This document shows positions 15,275 through 17,332 of a stretch of 17,332 nucleotides of DNA, one piece after another. The notes under the pieces were generated by a model. That model made no database searches. It was not told the origin of the DNA and saw only the letters and a program-made list of their open reading frames with translations. The stretch lies in contig JAJDBI010000008.1 in assembly GCA_029261435.1 (NCBI GenBank), positions 1 through 17,332 on the forward strand. Direction: 5' to 3'. Numbering within the stretch: the stretch's first letter is position 1; each line of letters starts with the position of its first letter. This stretch comes from Nitrospinaceae bacterium. Its GTDB lineage: Bacteria > Nitrospinota > Nitrospinia > Nitrospinales > VA-1. The position numbers and the translations under genes are program-made.

Positions 15275-15463
15275 ATGAAGTCTGATTTAGAAAACAACCT
15301 GAAACAAAATGAAATGCCAGAGGCGGTCAACCTCTTCAAACAGGCGGAAGAGTTCGAAACGAAATTGCGCGAGGAGAATATGAGTTTATATAGAAAGCTT
15401 GAGTTGAAAAATTTCATGGTCAACACAAAGAGTAATCTCGCAAAAAACATGGATTCTGAGTAA
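15275..15463 (+). CDS. small hypothetical protein (62 residues)
   Basis: I do not recognise this protein. It is 62 residues, highly charged (E, K, N rich), without cysteine, tryptophan or a membrane segment, and looks mostly alpha-helical; the middle (AVNLFKQAEEFETKLREEN) has amphipathic heptad-like spacing, so a small coiled-coil or helical dimer is likely. The case for a real gene is the expression signal: AAGGAGG (15262-15268), nearly full complementarity to 16S rRNA, sits 6 bases before the ATG, and a sigma70-like promoter lies just upstream. It stands alone between two minus-strand genes, as a separate transcription unit. No clear terminator follows in the 119 bases before the convergent gene. 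It could be a stress-related or regulatory small protein, but nothing shows its function. Confidence 0.65.
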   Translation: MKSDLENNLKQNEMPEAVNLFKQAEEFETKLREENMSLYRKLELKNFMVNTKSNLAKNMDSE

Positions 15464-15582
15464 TTCATGCAATAGACGTTTACCAGCTCTCCTGAAATGA
15501 ATTGGGAAAGGTCGCGATAAATGCTACTCCCTCCCCTAATCCGCTCTTTAACGGTGATACAACCTCAACAAATATCAAAGGT

Positions 15583-16251
15583 TTACAATAATAAAAGCTT
15601 TTCAACTTCTTGCTCCAAACCATAACCAGAACCAAACCATTTTCCTCTTAGAATCCCATTTTTATCTATCAACAGGGTTGAAGGTGTTCCTTGAAGCTGA
15701 TAAGCATCAAATGTTTTCGCTTCAAATTTTTTATTTTTCAAATAATTCACCACTTGGTTCAAAATAAGTTTTTGGTTTTTAGTTGGAAAGGTATCAAATT
15801 GCGGGAAGTCTTTTTCTATGAACTTTTGAGCGTCCAATAAATAGTCATCGGATTGATACGGCACTACTTTGTCCCAAGCAACAGGGAAAGGTATTGAATA
15901 ATCGAGACAGTTATTATTGAGTAATCCCTGAGCTCTTAAAGCCTCAAATGTTTCTCCCACCACTTCCCCTGAGTCCATCAGTTTTATTAAGTTCGCAAAA
16001 TTGTTAAGATGAAAATCTTCGAAAGCTGTAGCCAGTCCCCATACAATTAACGGTGAATCTAAGAATTTCTTCCTGACTTCAAGGACTTCAGGAATTCCAT
16101 GAGTGAAGCAGCCGGGGCAATTGACCTGAAAAAACTTTATAAGTATGGGGCTTCCAAGTTCATGACTGATATTAGTTGCAGGGCCTCCCAGCCATTCTTC
16201 GACAACTAAGTCAATGGCTGTAGAGTTAACCTGCGACATGGGTAGATTCAT
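15583..16251 (-). CDS. TlpA-like thioredoxin-fold protein, cytosolic
   Basis: A thioredoxin-fold protein of the TlpA/redoxin type, 222 residues. The redox motif C45-P-G-C48 follows the strand PILIKFFQVN, and the conserved cis-proline P190 is in QLQGTPSTLLID. Between them lies an insertion of about 100 residues (about 76-180), longer than in classic TlpA; I recall a widespread family with the same FQVNCPGC and GLATAFEDF segments, of unknown role. There is no signal peptide or membrane anchor, so unlike most TlpA proteins it should act in the cytosol, probably as a thiol reductase or peroxiredoxin-like enzyme. The ATG at 16251 gives a 26-base overlap with the lipoprotein gene upstream; the ATG at 16239 (MSQVNS) is an alternative. 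The two are probably co-transcribed. Confidence 0.85.
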   Translation of the reverse strand: MNLPMSQVNSTAIDLVVEEWLGGPATNISHELGSPILIKFFQVNCPGCFTHGIPEVLEVRKKFLDSPLIVWGLATAFEDFHLNNFANLIKLMDSGEVVGETFEALRAQGLLNNNCLDYSIPFPVAWDKVVPYQSDDYLLDAQKFIEKDFPQFDTFPTKNQKLILNQVVNYLKNKKFEAKTFDAYQLQGTPSTLLIDKNGILRGKWFGSGYGLEQEVEKLLLL

Positions 16252-17059
16252 CGTTGATCACATTGATTAAGCGGTTGATCATATTGCGCATTTTCTCTGG
16301 AGGATTTTTACCAAGAGCTTCTTCAAGTAAAAAAATTGCACGGCTTTTTTCTCCCTGGAGGTTATGAATAATTCCCAGCATAAAATAAGAAATAAACCTC
16401 TTGTCACCCTGGGCATAATTATCCAGTATTTTCTGGAAATGTTTCGTAGCAGTGAGATATTTTTTTAAACGGAAATTGGCCGACCCCATAGCAAATTGAA
16501 TATTATCCTTTAAAAATAATGGTGGGTTTTGTTTTTTAAGTTTTAGAAACAATTTCAAACTCTTTTTGAATTGACCATCTCGAAAGCTTTTCATTGCTGA
16601 ATTATAGTCCGCGATTGAAAAAATAATGGGTGGCTTAACGGCCATTATATTCTTCAGTTTTATCTCTGCGGTGGTAAAGCCAACTTTTGACATTTCGAGA
16701 TCTTTCTGCATTTGCAGTTTTCGTTCGCGTTCAGAGTTAATCTGTTGACCATAATTAGAACTCATCGAATCAATCTTAGGATTAATTTGGTTCATGGATT
16801 CAAACAGAGCGAGTTCTCGATTAGAAAAGGAAGCATGGTTAACGAAAAGAATCTCAATTTCCTGGGTTAGGTCATCCAGCCATATTTGGTCAGCTCTTCT
16901 AGCCGACAGAATGGTTTCATCGGGTGGATACCAGGAATGTCTCTCTTCCTGATTTATGGGCCAGTGGGTTCTCTCTGCAGGTAGATAGCCTCCGCAACCA
17001 CCTAAAAGGATGGCAAATAAAATTATGAAATTATTTTTCACTGCACTTTTCATCGTCAT
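16226..17059 (-). CDS. TPR-containing outer-membrane lipoprotein (CpoB/YbgF-like?)
   Basis: A 277-residue exported lipoprotein. The N terminus shows a type II signal peptide: basic MTMKSAVKNN, a hydrophobic stretch FIILFAILL, and lipobox LLGGC with the lipidated cysteine at 22. A glycine rather than aspartate at +2 predicts the outer membrane if the Lol rules hold. Residues about 95-145 look like a coiled coil (QINSERERKLQMQKDLEM), and about 155-270 contain tetratricopeptide-like helices (YNSAMKSFRDGQFKKSLKLF; GSANFRLKKYLTATKHFQKI). The coiled coil plus TPR layout recalls CpoB/YbgF of the Tol-Pal system, but no tol or pal gene is near. The start could also be the second ATG at 17053. It overlaps the redoxin gene and is divergent from dnaJ. 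Confidence 0.8.
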   Translation of the reverse strand: MTMKSAVKNNFIILFAILLGGCGGYLPAERTHWPINQEERHSWYPPDETILSARRADQIWLDDLTQEIEILFVNHASFSNRELALFESMNQINPKIDSMSSNYGQQINSERERKLQMQKDLEMSKVGFTTAEIKLKNIMAVKPPIIFSIADYNSAMKSFRDGQFKKSLKLFLKLKKQNPPLFLKDNIQFAMGSANFRLKKYLTATKHFQKILDNYAQGDKRFISYFMLGIIHNLQGEKSRAIFLLEEALGKNPPEKMRNMINRLINVINDESTHVAG

Positions 17060-17133
17060 GCGGTATATAATAATTATTAAATAACCAACAATAGTCTATC
17101 TAATTACTCCTTATTTATCAAGATATTAGGCAT

Positions 17134-17332
17134 ATGAAAAACTACTATTCTGTTCTGGGTCTCCCTAATGGTGCTTCAGACAGTGAAATCAAAAAAGCAT
17201 ATCGTAAACTAGCATTGCAATATCACCCTGACCGAAATGAGGGTAATAAAAAGGCCGAGGACAAATTCAAAGAAGTTAGTGAAGCCTATGCAGTTTTAAG
17301 CGACAAGAAAAAGCGGCATCAATATGACCAGT
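17134..17332 (+). CDS. DnaJ-type J-domain protein, 5' part (3' end outside window)
   Basis: Start of a DnaJ/Hsp40 co-chaperone, which stimulates ATP hydrolysis by DnaK and delivers unfolded clients. The 66 visible residues are a complete-looking J domain: YYSVLGLPNGASDSEIKKAY (helices I and II), the essential HPD tripeptide in QYHPDRNEG, helix III with EDKFKEVSEAYAVLSD, and KKRHQYDQ. The ATG at 17134 is preceded by a modest TAGG site. The gene runs off the window, so it cannot be decided whether it is DnaJ itself (zinc-finger domain), CbpA or a shorter J protein. It shares a 74-base AT-rich divergent intergenic region (17060-17133) with the lipoprotein gene; that stretch has several A/T palindromic tracts but no promoter I could call firmly. 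Confidence 0.92.
   Translation, partial: MKNYYSVLGLPNGASDSEIKKAYRKLALQYHPDRNEGNKKAEDKFKEVSEAYAVLSDKKKRHQYDQ

Noticed and set aside
17060..17133. Heat-shock (CIRCE) type operator before dnaJ
   Set aside because: AT-rich palindromic tracts exist but nothing resembling the TTAGCACTC-N9-GAGTGCTAA repeat.
1..17332. CRISPR arrays, insertion sequences, tRNA/rRNA genes, phage or defence genes
   Set aside because: No regularly spaced repeats, transposase motifs, tRNA-like cloverleaf or rRNA segments were seen on either strand by reading.

Overview
The window reads as ordinary, gene-dense chromosome of a Gram-negative bacterium with moderately low GC (about 40% by eye). The outer-membrane efflux protein, periplasmic adaptor and lipoprotein point to two membranes. 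Gene content (efflux operon, biotin genes, standalone DUF1566 protein, cytosolic TlpA-like protein, Maf/DUF115 protein) would fit a Nitrospinota-like or deltaproteobacteria-like marine lineage, but this is a guess without rRNA or a database search. I see no tRNA, rRNA, insertion sequence, CRISPR array or phage gene, and no gene-free stretch longer than 300 bases.

Layout. (1) 1-3854, plus strand: the end of a TolC-type outer-membrane protein, a MacA/HlyD-type adaptor, a MacB-type ATPase and a separate MacB-type permease, overlapping or nearly so, forming a tripartite efflux operon. (2) 3934-6342, plus strand: pabB-like and pabC-like genes for p-aminobenzoate (folate) synthesis, followed by a small DUF1566 protein (6382-6807). 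(3) 6819-7205, minus strand: an unrecognised protein whose 5' end may have suffered a frameshift. (4) 7299-12182, plus strand: a biotin operon with bioF, a short alpha/beta hydrolase likely doing the BioH step, a large DUF429-GAF-histidine kinase fusion, and bioC. A good sigma70-like promoter lies before bioF. (5) 12249-14120, plus strand: a Maf/DUF115 protein with a promoter so close that its mRNA may be almost leaderless. (6) 14117-15100, minus strand: a SAM-dependent O-methyltransferase meeting the DUF115 gene stop to stop with a 4-base overlap. (7) 15275-15463, plus strand: a 62-residue ORF with its own promoter and a near-perfect ribosome binding site. (8) 15583-17059, minus strand: a cytosolic TlpA-like redoxin and a TPR lipoprotein, overlapping. 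(9) 17134 to the end, plus strand: the start of a DnaJ-type J-domain protein.

How they work together. BioC, the BioH-like hydrolase and BioF would form the front of biotin synthesis: methylate malonyl-ACP, release pimeloyl-ACP from its methyl ester, then condense it with alanine. bioA, bioD and bioB are not in the window. The most unusual element is the kinase placed between hydrolase and bioC: a soluble histidine kinase with an intact catalytic core, a GAF sensor and an N-terminal DUF429 domain, coupled by a 4-base overlap to the hydrolase gene and with no response regulator nearby.
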